The notes under the pieces were generated by a model that was not told where the DNA came from, ran no database searches, and was given only the letters and a program-made list of their open reading frames with translations. 10,519 nucleotides of DNA from Clostridiales bacterium UBA7044 (lineage in GTDB: Bacteria; Bacillota; Clostridia; Oscillospirales; Oscillospiraceae): NCBI GenBank assembly GCA_002493965.1, contig DLAP01000077.1:1-10519 (forward strand), written 5' to 3'. The stretch's first letter is position 1. The number at the start of each line of letters is the position of its first letter. Position numbers and translations under genes: made by a program. Positions 1 through 6,577 of the stretch are shown here, piece after piece.

Positions 1-43
1 ACACATCATTGTAACACCTACATTTTTTACTTTTTCGCAAAAC

Positions 44-81
44 CAAAATTTCAGGGCCTCCCCCGGGCGTGGGAAAGGCCC
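44..81 (-). terminator. Rho-independent terminator of udp
   Basis: Read on the minus strand, an 11-bp stem begins 8 nt after the udp stop codon: GGGCCTTTCCC pairs with GGGGGAGGCCC (two G-U pairs) around a 6-nt loop. A T-rich tail (TGAAATTTTGGTTTT) follows. The position directly behind the gene and the strong GC stem make this a convincing end for the udp transcript. Confidence 0.8.
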
Positions 82-89
82 CAAATGTG

Positions 90-860
90 TTATTTTTTCT
101 TCTGATCCGAAGCAATCAGACGCTTCATTGCCGCAATGCCAACTCGAACCGCCCCAGAGGTGTCCTCCACCAGAGGCATATACAGTCCCGCTTTTTCCCG
201 TTCCTGATTCCACACCGCGTGGAAGCAGCTTCCGCAGCGTACGCCCAAAGCCGCCGCAACCACAAACAGGGCCGCGGATTCCATTTCGCTGGCTTTGACA
301 CCAAGCCGCTTCCAGCACTCCCATTTCTGGAGCAATTCAAAGGAGACTGGCGATTTCTCCGGGCTGTGCTGGCCGTAGAAGGCGTCTTTGCACTGCACCA
401 CGCCCATATGGGTCCGATAGCCCAACTCCTCACTGGCGGCTTTCAGGGCTGCGGTAATCTCAAAATCCGGGACAGCCGGAAACTCAATGGGTGCGTACTC
501 CTGGGAGGTATGCTCATAGCGGATGGCACCGGTGGCCACCACCACATCTCCAGGCATCACATCCATATCGATGCCTCCGCAGGTACCCACCCGGATGAAA
601 GTGTCCGCACCGATGGCGGTCAATTCCTCCATGGCAATAGAGGCCGAGGGGCCGCCGATACCGGTGGAACAAACAGAAACCCTCTCTCCCAGCAAGGTAC
701 CGGTATAGATATTGTACTCCCGGTTCATGCCAATATGGACAGGGTCATCAAAATAAGAAGCAATAGCTTCACACCGGCCGGGGTCGCCGGGAAGAAATAC
801 ATAACGCCCCACGTCCCCCTTTACACAGTGAATATGAAACTGCATTCCAATATCCTGCAT
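90..860 (-). CDS. udp: Uridine phosphorylase
   Basis: Nucleoside phosphorylase of the NP-I family (256 aa, the usual length). It is predicted to split uridine with phosphate into uracil and ribose-1-phosphate in the cytoplasm, for pyrimidine salvage. Visible motifs are the phosphate-binding FLPGDPGR (22-29), the CSTGIGGPSASIAMEEL block (64-80) that is a signature of the family, IRVGTCGG (89-96), and the ribose-binding EMES (192-195). The base-binding region reads FYGQHSPE (161-168) instead of the E. coli GQERYD type, so the glutamine is kept but the E. coli arginine is not. As I recall, this is the clostridial form; specificity within the family (uridine against other nucleosides) is therefore inferred. 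The ATG start is supported by an AAGGAGG site at 867-874. The gene has its own promoter (1056-1084), separated from it by a palindromic repeat element, and its own terminator. Confidence 0.93.
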   Translation of the reverse strand: MQDIGMQFHIHCVKGDVGRYVFLPGDPGRCEAIASYFDDPVHIGMNREYNIYTGTLLGERVSVCSTGIGGPSASIAMEELTAIGADTFIRVGTCGGIDMDVMPGDVVVATGAIRYEHTSQEYAPIEFPAVPDFEITAALKAASEELGYRTHMGVVQCKDAFYGQHSPEKSPVSFELLQKWECWKRLGVKASEMESAALFVVAAALGVRCGSCFHAVWNQEREKAGLYMPLVEDTSGAVRVGIAAMKRLIASDQKKK

Positions 861-892
861 ATGTGTGCCTCCTTGTATGGAATGTATAAATT

Positions 893-1056
893 TAGGCCGT
901 ATCTGAAAACTGGCTTAAGTGCCCAAAAGCGAGGGATTTTTGCTCTGGGCAAGCCATTTTTTCGCGGGAATACTGAATGTATCCCAGGGAAAATGGCGCC
1001 GCACAAGGCAAAAGAGTCACTGTTTAGGCGTTTTGACAGTTTTTAGATAGGCCCTA
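893..1056. mobile_element. MITE-like palindromic element in the udp leader
   Basis: The element has terminal inverted repeats, GGCCGTATCTGAAAACTG at 895-912 and the reverse complement of GGGCCTATCTAAAAACTG at 1037-1054 (15 of 18 identical, no gaps). A TA dinucleotide sits outside each end (893-894, 1055-1056). The symmetry continues inward: GCCATTTT...GGGAATAC on the left mirrors GTATCCC...AAAATGGC on the right around a centre at 974-978. The whole 160 bp is thus a near-palindrome that would fold into one long hairpin. It has no coding capacity. Flanking TA plus inverted ends is typical of non-autonomous derivatives of IS630/mariner-type elements; that family link is inference. A similar end is seen at 10496-10519. 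Confidence 0.75.
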
Positions 1057-1084
1057 GTATAACATATTCGGGGAAGATTTGCAA
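1056..1084 (-). promoter_or_regulatory. Candidate sigma-A promoter of udp
   Basis: On the minus strand TTGCAA (1084-1079) and TATACT (1061-1056) are 17 bp apart. The expected start is near 1049, inside the right end of the palindromic element. It lies downstream of the ftsK terminator, so udp is probably transcribed on its own. Promoter calls rest on sequence match only. Confidence 0.6.
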
Positions 1085-1100
1085 TAGTCCGCCCTTTTAT

Positions 1101-1132
1101 AAAGAAGAAGCACCCGCAAAAGCGAGCGCTTC
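1101..1132 (-). terminator. Rho-independent terminator of the tepA-uppP-ftsK cluster
   Basis: On the minus strand, 15 nt after the ftsK stop, GAAGCGCTCGC and GCGGGTGCTTC form an 11-bp stem (with two G-U pairs) around a TTTT loop, followed by TTCTTT. This marks the end of the ftsK transcript. Confidence 0.85.
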
Positions 1133-1147
1133 TCTCATTTTGAGATG

Positions 1148-3919
1148 TTAATCCAATTCCTCAGGGACGCCGTCATAGTCTGGAAGATCCTCAAACTCCA
1201 TTTGCTCACCGCCACTCTTGCGGGCCTGCCATTGCTCCTTTGTAATGAGAATGGCTCTTGGCTTGGAGCCCTGGAAGGGACCGACGATCCCCTTTTCCTC
1301 CATCTCATCCACAATCCGGGCCGCCCGGGCGTAGCCAAGCTTCAGACGACGCTGGAGCATGGAGACGGAAGCCTGACCGGTTTCCAGGATCACATCCACA
1401 GCAGCGGGCAGCATCTCGTCCCCTTCCATTTCCTCATCGCAGGGATCCGGGTCAGAGACACTGGGAGAGGCGGATTTCTTCCCGGTCTGCTGGGCTTTTT
1501 TCTCGATCTCACTGAGAACCTGCTGGTCATAGTCGGCGTTATAGTGCTCTTTCACAAACTCCGCTACCTTTTCCACTTCACTGTCGCTGACGTAGCAGCC
1601 CTGGACCCGCATAGGCTTGCCGCTGCCAATGGGGGCATAGAGCATATCGCCCTTCCCTACCAGCTTTTCCGCGCCCATGGTGTCCAGGATGATTCGGGAT
1701 TCCATAGCGGAGGCTACGGAAAAGGCAATCCGGGAGGGAATGTTTGCCTTCATGAGGCCCGTGATCACATTGGCGGAAGGACGCTGGGTGGCAATAATCA
1801 GGTGCATACCGGCAGCACGGCCCATCTGGGCAATCCGGCAGATGGAATCCTCCACCTCTTTGGCGGCAACCATCATCAGGTCGGCCAGCTCGTCGATGAT
1901 AATGACTACAGAGGGAAGCTTCTGTCCCCCCTCCTCCGCCGTCACCAGGCTGTTGTAGGATTCCATGTTCCGGACGTCCATATCGGACATCATCTTGTAC
2001 CGCCGCAGCATTTCGGTCACTGCCCATTGCAGGGAACCGGCCGCCTTTTTGGGATCTGTCACCACGGGAATCAGCAGCTGGGGAATGCCGTTATAAATGC
2101 CCAGCTCCACCATTTTGGGATCCACCATGATGAGCTTTACATCCTCCGGGCCGGACTTATACAGCAGGCTGAGAATGATGGAGTTCATACACACGGATTT
2201 ACCGGAGCCGGTGGTACCGGCAATCAGCAGGTGGGGCATTCTCGCAATATTACCTACCACGCAGTTGCCGTCGATGCTCTTACCCAAGGCAATCGAGGTT
2301 GTGGACTTTGCCTTGCTGAACTCGGCGGAATCGATCACCTCCCGAAGGGAGACGTTGGTCACGGTTCGGTTGGGCACCTCGATACCCACCACAGAGATTT
2401 TCCCCGGCACCGCCGCGATCCGGACACCGGAAGCGCCCAGGCTCAGGGCGATATCGTCGGCACAGCCTGTGAGCTTATTTAAGCGGACGCCCTTGTCCAG
2501 CTCCACTTCGTAACGGGTGACACTGGGCCCGCGGGTCACATTGATGATATGGGCGTCAATGTTAAAGCTGGCCAGAGTCTCATTGAGGCGGCGGGAATTT
2601 TCCCGCATTTCCTCCGTACCGTCCCCGCCGCCCCGGCTGGGACGGCTCAGCAGGTCAATGGGCGGGAATGCATATTCGTTTTTGGGAGCGCTCTGGGTCT
2701 CGGCAATCTCCGCTGCCACAAGCTTGGCGGATGCAGCGGTGTCCTTTGCCGTGACCTTTTCGGGCTTTTCTTCCTCCGCCGGCTTTGCCGCGGGTTTCGG
2801 GGCAGGCTCCAGCTTGGGGGCCGGGGGAATGGGTTTTTTCACATCCAGCTCGGGCATCCGGGAAGGGATCCTGGGCGCTTCCCGCTCCGGTTTTACCGGT
2901 TGCTCCTGAATTATCGGCTCATCAAATACCGAGGGGACCTCCTCATGGACATACTCCGCCGTTCCTGCCAGGGGCGCGCCGATTTCCGAATCCACACGGC
3001 TCATAAACGCGGCCGCCTTGCCGGGGGTCTGCTTTACTTCATCAGCCGGTTCTTCTTTCTGGGCCGCCAGACGAGGCTGCTTCACCGGTTTGGGGGCCGT
3101 CCGGGGTTTGATCTCCTCCTGAGGCAGTTCCGGCTGCATTGTCGCCTGCTGACGGGCAAGCTCCGCCTGCTGCCTGCGCTGGCGCTTATGCTCAATTTGC
3201 TTGTTCGCCACATGGTTCACCACAATGGCAGCTGGGTCTATGTAGTCATCCTCGTCATCTTCCTCCCAATCGTCCCGGGGACGGTTAGCAATGGCCCGGA
3301 TAATGCTGGGAATGGTAATCTGCATAGCCCCAAGAAGCGTCAGAACTGCCCCCACCCCGCAGACCACATAGGACAAGGTCTTTCCGAGGAAAGTGCACAG
3401 CACAATTGCCAACCCGCCGCAGAGAACCCCGCCGGTGGTCCCTGTGATACCTCCGGAATAGAGGGCTGAAAAGACGTTAAAGCCTTTGGGCAGCTCTCCT
3501 GCCTCCACCATCAGGTGGAACAGCATCCCGCAGAGGAAGGCAAACGTGACCACGCAGACTGTACGCATCCGCACAGAAGTTTTTCTGCCAAATGTGTGGA
3601 TCACAAACAGGTACAGCAGGCACGGAATGGCAAAATAGAAACCTGCCTGTCCAATCAGGCCCAGGATGATGGACTTGATGAATTTCAGCAGTACCCCGTC
3701 CGGGTTTACCGCGATAATCACAAACAGGGCAAACAGCGCAAGACTGAGGGCTGCCACAATGAAGCCGGAGGAAATGGGATTTTCGTATTCGGTTTTTACC
3801 TTGGGATTCTTTTTTGCGGGAGCCGGCTTTTTGGCGGGCTTTGAGGCGGTGCCGGAGGGCTTCTTTTTGGTTTCCTGCACCTTTTTCTCCGCCTTGCTGG
3901 TTGGTTTTTTCTCTGCCAT
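1148..3919 (-). CDS. ftsK: FtsK/SpoIIIE family DNA translocase
   Basis: Membrane-anchored hexameric ATPase that pumps chromosomal DNA through the closing septum during division or sporulation. Numbered from the chosen ATG (923 aa): a Lys/Ala/Pro-rich N-terminal tail (1-43); about four to five membrane segments (roughly 51-71, 80-108, 118-137, 157-200); a long acidic, Pro/Lys-rich linker (about 210-415); the motor domain with Walker A GTTGSGKS (568-575), Walker B VVIIIDE (671-677) and IIATQRPSANVITG (708-721); and a C-terminal winged-helix gamma domain (about 835-899) of the type that reads polar KOPS/SRS sequences. The ATG at 3919 is preferred over an in-frame TTG at 3937 because an AGGAGGG site at 3924-3931 lies between them. 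The gene starts 10 bp after the uppP-like stop, and its binding site overlaps that stop, so translation is probably coupled. tepA-spoIIIE proximity is also known from Bacillus. Whether the cell calls it ftsK or spoIIIE cannot be told here. Confidence 0.97.
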   Translation of the reverse strand: MAEKKPTSKAEKKVQETKKKPSGTASKPAKKPAPAKKNPKVKTEYENPISSGFIVAALSLALFALFVIIAVNPDGVLLKFIKSIILGLIGQAGFYFAIPCLLYLFVIHTFGRKTSVRMRTVCVVTFAFLCGMLFHLMVEAGELPKGFNVFSALYSGGITGTTGGVLCGGLAIVLCTFLGKTLSYVVCGVGAVLTLLGAMQITIPSIIRAIANRPRDDWEEDDEDDYIDPAAIVVNHVANKQIEHKRQRRQQAELARQQATMQPELPQEEIKPRTAPKPVKQPRLAAQKEEPADEVKQTPGKAAAFMSRVDSEIGAPLAGTAEYVHEEVPSVFDEPIIQEQPVKPEREAPRIPSRMPELDVKKPIPPAPKLEPAPKPAAKPAEEEKPEKVTAKDTAASAKLVAAEIAETQSAPKNEYAFPPIDLLSRPSRGGGDGTEEMRENSRRLNETLASFNIDAHIINVTRGPSVTRYEVELDKGVRLNKLTGCADDIALSLGASGVRIAAVPGKISVVGIEVPNRTVTNVSLREVIDSAEFSKAKSTTSIALGKSIDGNCVVGNIARMPHLLIAGTTGSGKSVCMNSIILSLLYKSGPEDVKLIMVDPKMVELGIYNGIPQLLIPVVTDPKKAAGSLQWAVTEMLRRYKMMSDMDVRNMESYNSLVTAEEGGQKLPSVVIIIDELADLMMVAAKEVEDSICRIAQMGRAAGMHLIIATQRPSANVITGLMKANIPSRIAFSVASAMESRIILDTMGAEKLVGKGDMLYAPIGSGKPMRVQGCYVSDSEVEKVAEFVKEHYNADYDQQVLSEIEKKAQQTGKKSASPSVSDPDPCDEEMEGDEMLPAAVDVILETGQASVSMLQRRLKLGYARAARIVDEMEEKGIVGPFQGSKPRAILITKEQWQARKSGGEQMEFEDLPDYDGVPEELD

Positions 3920-3929
3920 TTTCTCCCTC

Positions 3930-4766
3930 CTATGCAATCAAATTCAAAATAAACGTAAACATTGCCAGCCCCAGACTGTAGAGAGCCGGAATACTGTAGC
4001 TGTGGTGAGCCGCCAAATACCGCATGAGCTGAATGGCCAGTACCGTACCGCCGAAGGCCACCGCCGCCGTCAGTATGTAGCGCAGAAGCACCACCACCGT
4101 GAGAGTTCCAATCCCCACGGTGACGATTGCCATGAAGTCATAGACAATCAGCCCCAGGGTGATTCCCATGTGCATCAGAAGCGCCATATTCAGGCAGTAG
4201 CTCTTTTCCACGCCGCAGATGGAGCCAATGGAGGTTGCCGCACCGATGGAGGAGATTCCGGGCAGCACGGAGATGCCGCCGCCCAGTCCCATCAGCAGTC
4301 CCTCGATGGGTGTCAGTGTCCGGGCGTCCCGGTTGCTGGTGGGGAAAAACTGAGGAAGATAGATGAGCAGGCTGTTGATCAGCAGGAAGCACGCCAAGGC
4401 AGGCAGGCTGTCCTGCAAGCTTTTCGTGTACCGGTACAAGATTAAGCCGATGACCACCGGGATCAGCATGGTCCTGAGCATACGAATGTCCATGAGGCTT
4501 TTAGTGTCCAGGGGGCGCTTCCTGCGCCGCTTGGGGACTCTCGCCAAAGCTCTGGCCCGGGAAAAGCGGACAAACTGACTTTGATTGCAAAAATACAATC
4601 CGCCCAAAATTCCAATATGGATCAGCAGATCCATTCCCTCCATATTTCCCTTGATACCGAAAAATTTCAGCATCAGGATCTTATGTGCCGAAGCGGAGAC
4701 AGGCAGGATATCCGTAAGTCCTGACAGGAGCCCATAAATGATACTTTGCACCCAATTCAGATCCAA
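3930..4766 (-). CDS. UppP/BacA-like membrane protein with degenerate catalytic motifs
   Basis: Polytopic membrane protein of 278 aa related to undecaprenyl-diphosphate phosphatase, which recycles the C55 lipid carrier for cell-wall synthesis. The N-terminal motif is YGLLSGLTDILPVSASAHK (11-29), against the family pattern (V/I)EGLTE(F/W)LP(V/I)SSTGH. The second motif is LPGISSIGAATS (168-179), against PGxSRSGATI. The histidine (H28) is kept, but the first glutamate is Ser15, the second is Asp19, and the essential arginine is Ser173. The fold is therefore recognisable while the usual phosphatase site is not. A basic loop lies at 67-84. The start is the TTG at 4766, preceded by AAGGAGGG (4771-4780); a longer form from ATG 4796 would put that site inside the gene. 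It lies between tepA-like and ftsK genes on the same strand. It may be a non-enzymatic or altered-substrate homologue; function is unproven. Confidence 0.8.
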   Translation of the reverse strand: MDLNWVQSIIYGLLSGLTDILPVSASAHKILMLKFFGIKGNMEGMDLLIHIGILGGLYFCNQSQFVRFSRARALARVPKRRRKRPLDTKSLMDIRMLRTMLIPVVIGLILYRYTKSLQDSLPALACFLLINSLLIYLPQFFPTSNRDARTLTPIEGLLMGLGGGISVLPGISSIGAATSIGSICGVEKSYCLNMALLMHMGITLGLIVYDFMAIVTVGIGTLTVVVLLRYILTAAVAFGGTVLAIQLMRYLAAHHSYSIPALYSLGLAMFTFILNLIA

Positions 4767-4861
4767 GTCTGTCCCTCCTTTTCCAAAGCATTTCATCTTA
4801 TGATATCATATCTCTTCACAGATTTCCAGTCTTTTTTTCAGGAGGGACGGACTGTCTCCCC
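4767..4861 (-). promoter_or_regulatory. Candidate SD-sequestering leader between tepA and uppP-like gene
   Basis: On the minus-strand RNA, GUCCGUCCCUCCU (4852-4840) can pair with AGGAGGGACAGAC (4779-4767), which is the ribosome binding site and spacer of the uppP-like gene: 12 of 13 pairs, 60-nt loop. The same upstream sequence can instead pair with GGGGAGAC (4861-4854), just after the tepA stop, in a 7-of-8-bp hairpin with a 5-nt loop. This is the layout of a two-state translational switch. Only complementarity is seen; folding and function are inferred. Confidence 0.45.
4799..4828 (-). promoter_or_regulatory. Candidate internal promoter for uppP-like/ftsK with palindrome
   Basis: On the minus strand TGGAAA (4828-4823) and TATCAT (4805-4800) are 17 bp apart, with start expected near 4793. 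The -10 is embedded in a perfect 12-bp palindrome, TATGATATCATA (4799-4810), a possible operator. A transcript from here would lack the upstream sequence complementary to the uppP ribosome binding site. Confidence 0.45.
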
Positions 4862-4865
4862 GGCG

Positions 4866-5543
4866 CTACTGCTTTTGCTTCTCGATCATCTGATGCAGGG
4901 CGTCCAGGGCATCGCTCAGCCCCCCCAGCTTGTCGATCAGCCCGGAGGCCACTGCTTCCTTGCCATAGAGAATGGTGCCAACGTCTGTGGCCATCTCTCC
5001 TGTTGCCATCATATACCTTTCAAAATCCTCCCGGGAAATTCGGGAGTTGGCGGTGACAAAGTCCGCGATCTGCTCCTGGATCCGATGGAAATAGCGGAAG
5101 GTCTGGGGCGCGCCTACCACCAGCCCGGTCATTCTTACCGGGTGCACCGTCATGCTTGCCGTGGGAGTAATGAAAGATTGCTTGGTACACACCGCCAGGG
5201 GGATTCCAATGGAATGTCCGCCGCCCAGAACCAGAGACACCGTTGGCTTCTTCATTCCCGCGATCATCTCCGCAATGGCAAGTCCCGCCTCGATATCCCC
5301 GCCCACAGTGTTCAGAAGCAGGAGGAGCCCGTCGATGTCCTCGCTTTCTTCGATCCCTGCAAGCAGGGGCAGGACATGCTCATACTTGGTGGTCTTTACC
5401 GTTTCCGGCGCCACCTGATGGCCTTCCACCTGGCCGATGATGGTCAGGGTGTAGATATTCCCCCTGCTGCTTTTGGTAATATCAGAGCCAAGCTCGATGA
5501 TCTGCTCCTGTTCCTGTTTTTTCATGTCCGCATTTTCACTCAT
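4866..5543 (-). CDS. tepA: TepA-like ClpP-family serine protease
   Basis: ClpP/crotonase-fold protein of 225 aa resembling Bacillus TepA (YmfB), a cytosolic ClpP-like protein linked to translocation or turnover of exported proteins. The family block runs NTVGGDIEAGLAIAEMIAG (78-96), then KKPTVSLVLGGGHSIGIPLA (98-117), with the nucleophile position Ser111 in GHSIG, then His134 in MTVHPVR. Asp187 or Asp204 could complete a triad. The N-terminus (1-25) is charged and has no signal peptide. The ATG at 5543 has AGGAGGT seven bases upstream (about 5551-5557). An open frame continues upstream to 6062, but that part is antisense to ybaK and is not coding. It is the first gene of the cluster with the uppP-like gene and ftsK. 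Its gap to uppP (99 nt) holds a candidate promoter and RNA switch. The family call is strong; the substrate is unknown. Confidence 0.88.
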   Translation of the reverse strand: MSENADMKKQEQEQIIELGSDITKSSRGNIYTLTIIGQVEGHQVAPETVKTTKYEHVLPLLAGIEESEDIDGLLLLLNTVGGDIEAGLAIAEMIAGMKKPTVSLVLGGGHSIGIPLAVCTKQSFITPTASMTVHPVRMTGLVVGAPQTFRYFHRIQEQIADFVTANSRISREDFERYMMATGEMATDVGTILYGKEAVASGLIDKLGGLSDALDALHQMIEKQKQ

Positions 5544-5611
5544 AGCGGCTACCTCCTGATTGCTTTCAAGATTTCTTTTAGGATAACCATTATTTTCGGC
5601 GTAATTCACTC

Positions 5612-5640
5612 TTGAAAGAAGGGACAAACTATCGTATAAT
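5612..5640 (+). promoter_or_regulatory. Near-consensus sigma-A promoter of ybaK
   Basis: TTGAAA (5612-5617) and a perfect TATAAT (5635-5640) are exactly 17 bp apart. Transcription should begin about 5646-5648, only some 10 nt before the ATG at 5658. This rules out the in-frame TTG at 5640, whose first base lies in the -10 box. Confidence 0.8.
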
Positions 5641-5657
5641 TGCGGAAGGTGATGATC

Positions 5658-6128
5658 ATGGCAGCAAAAACAAATGCGGTACGGCTGGTGCAGCAGGCTA
5701 AAATTTCCTGCCGGGAATGCTTTTACGAATTTGATGAAAAGGACCTGGGAGGCATCCACGCCGCCCAGGCCATCGGGATGCCTCCAGAGCAGGTCTTCAA
5801 AACGCTGGTAGCCCGGGGAGAAAAGACGGGGATCAACGTGTTCTGCATTCCCGTCTGCTGTGAGCTGAACCTGAAAAAAGCGGCCAAAGCCGCAGGAGAC
5901 AAGAACATGGAGCTGGTAGCTGTTAAGGAGCTTCTCGGGCTCACCGGCTACATCCGGGGCGGATGCAGTCCTGTGGGGATGAAGAAGAACTATCCCACTT
6001 TCCTGGATGAAACCTGCATTCTCTGGGAGGAAATCGCCGTCTCCGCCGGAGCGCGGGGCCACCAGATGATTCTCCCGCCGGAAGCTTTGGCAACGCTGAT
6101 CAACGCCAAAAAAGTGGATTTAACTTAA
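5658..6128 (+). CDS. ybaK: YbaK-type Cys-tRNA(Pro)/Cys-tRNA(Cys) deacylase
   Basis: Trans-editing enzyme of 156 aa that hydrolyses mischarged Cys-tRNA(Pro), correcting errors of prolyl-tRNA synthetase. Visible signatures are VFKTL with Lys48, the lysine that is essential in E. coli and Haemophilus YbaK; the small-residue loop GYIRGGCSPVGMKK (97-110) that closes the active site; and the general YbaK/aaRS-editing length and order. Starts at 5640 (TTG), 5652 (ATG) and 5658 (ATG) are in frame. I chose 5658 because GGAAGGTG (5644-5651) sits six bases before it and because the promoter -10 box covers 5640. It is divergent from tepA. The TSCPD gene follows 26 bp later on the same strand, so the two are probably co-transcribed. 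Confidence 0.92.
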   Translation: MAAKTNAVRLVQQAKISCRECFYEFDEKDLGGIHAAQAIGMPPEQVFKTLVARGEKTGINVFCIPVCCELNLKKAAKAAGDKNMELVAVKELLGLTGYIRGGCSPVGMKKNYPTFLDETCILWEEIAVSAGARGHQMILPPEALATLINAKKVDLT

Positions 6129-6154
6129 AAAAAGGATAGAAAGGAATTATTACG

Positions 6155-6403
6155 ATGTACGAATACAAGACAAAAGGCACCTGCTCCCAGATGATCTACT
6201 TTGATCTGGAGGATGGTAAGGTAAAGAACGTCAGTTTCCTGGGCGGCTGCAACGGCAATCTGAAGGGCATAAGTCAGCTTGTGGAGGGCATGAATGTGGA
6301 CGAAGTCATTGCGAAGCTCGAGGGTACCAAGTGCGGCATGAAGTCCACCTCCTGCCCGGATCAGCTTGCAAAGGCCCTGCGGGCGGCAAAAGAAAACGCC
6401 TGA
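6155..6403 (+). CDS. TSCPD domain-containing small protein (TIGR03905 type)
   Basis: An 82-aa stand-alone TSCPD-domain protein. The namesake residues are T65-S66-C67-P68-D69, with further cysteines at 10, 32 and 60; the GGCNGNLKGISQLVEGM stretch (30-46) is characteristic. In larger proteins this domain lies at the C-terminus of some ribonucleotide reductases; the role of the short form is unknown. The four cysteines suggest metal or redox binding, which is inference. The ATG at 6155 is preceded by AAAGGA at about 6140-6144, somewhat distant from the start. It is the second gene after ybaK and is followed by a hairpin terminator at 6434-6460. Confidence 0.88.
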   Translation: MYEYKTKGTCSQMIYFDLEDGKVKNVSFLGGCNGNLKGISQLVEGMNVDEVIAKLEGTKCGMKSTSCPDQLAKALRAAKENA

Positions 6404-6433
6404 TTGCCGTCCTGCCTGTAGGCTTTACCCAGC

Positions 6434-6460
6434 GGCCGGGTAAGACCCGGCCATATTTTT
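6434..6460 (+). terminator. Rho-independent terminator of ybaK-TSCPD
   Basis: GGCCGGGT (6434-6441) and ACCCGGCC (6445-6452) form a perfect 8-bp stem with a 3-nt loop, or 7 bp with 5 nt, followed by ATATTTTT. It lies 30 nt after the TSCPD stop. Confidence 0.88.
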
Positions 6461-6470
6461 AAAGGACAGC

Positions 6471-6542
6471 AGCCCCTTAAGGGAGCCCGAATGATTTGCC
6501 AAACGCAATTTCTTTTCCGGGCTGACCTTAAGGGGCTTTTTT
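6471..6542 (+). terminator. Second, long-stem hairpin terminator
   Basis: AGCCCCTTAAGG (6471-6482) pairs with CCTTAAGGGGCT (6526-6537). After a small internal loop AGCCCG (6484-6489) pairs with CGGGCT (6518-6523), around a 28-nt loop. T-tract TTTTTT follows at 6537-6542, so it works best on the plus strand as a back-up to the first terminator. It may also help stop the converging MATE transcript, although the minus-strand tail is poor in T. Confidence 0.75.
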
Positions 6543-6577
6543 ATGCTCTTACGGACCCGTAAATGGGGCCGCAAGTT

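Noticed and set aside
69..1046. Long plus-strand open frame (325 aa)
   Set aside because: It is antisense to udp and runs through the palindromic element; it has no recognisable domain, and the minus-strand udp protein has clear family motifs and a good ribosome binding site.
1145..2482. 445-aa plus-strand open frame and several others across 1145-4445
   Set aside because: They are antisense shadows of ftsK and the uppP-like gene, rich in His/Gly/Arg from reversed codons, with no ribosome binding site or domain.
3920..3937. TTG start for ftsK at 3937
   Set aside because: The AGGAGGG site lies between this TTG and the ATG at 3919, so it can serve only the latter.
4767..4796. ATG start for the uppP-like gene at 4796
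   Set aside because: The consensus AAGGAGGG would then lie inside the coding region; the TTG at 4766 has ideal spacing to it and gives the normal family N-terminus.
5640..5657. TTG start for ybaK at 5640
   Set aside because: Its first base lies in the TATAAT box, upstream of the expected transcription start.
5544..6062. N-terminal extension of the tepA frame
   Set aside because: The extension is antisense to ybaK, crosses the ybaK promoter, and is unlike any ClpP-type N-terminus. A strong AGGAGGT site supports the ATG at 5543.
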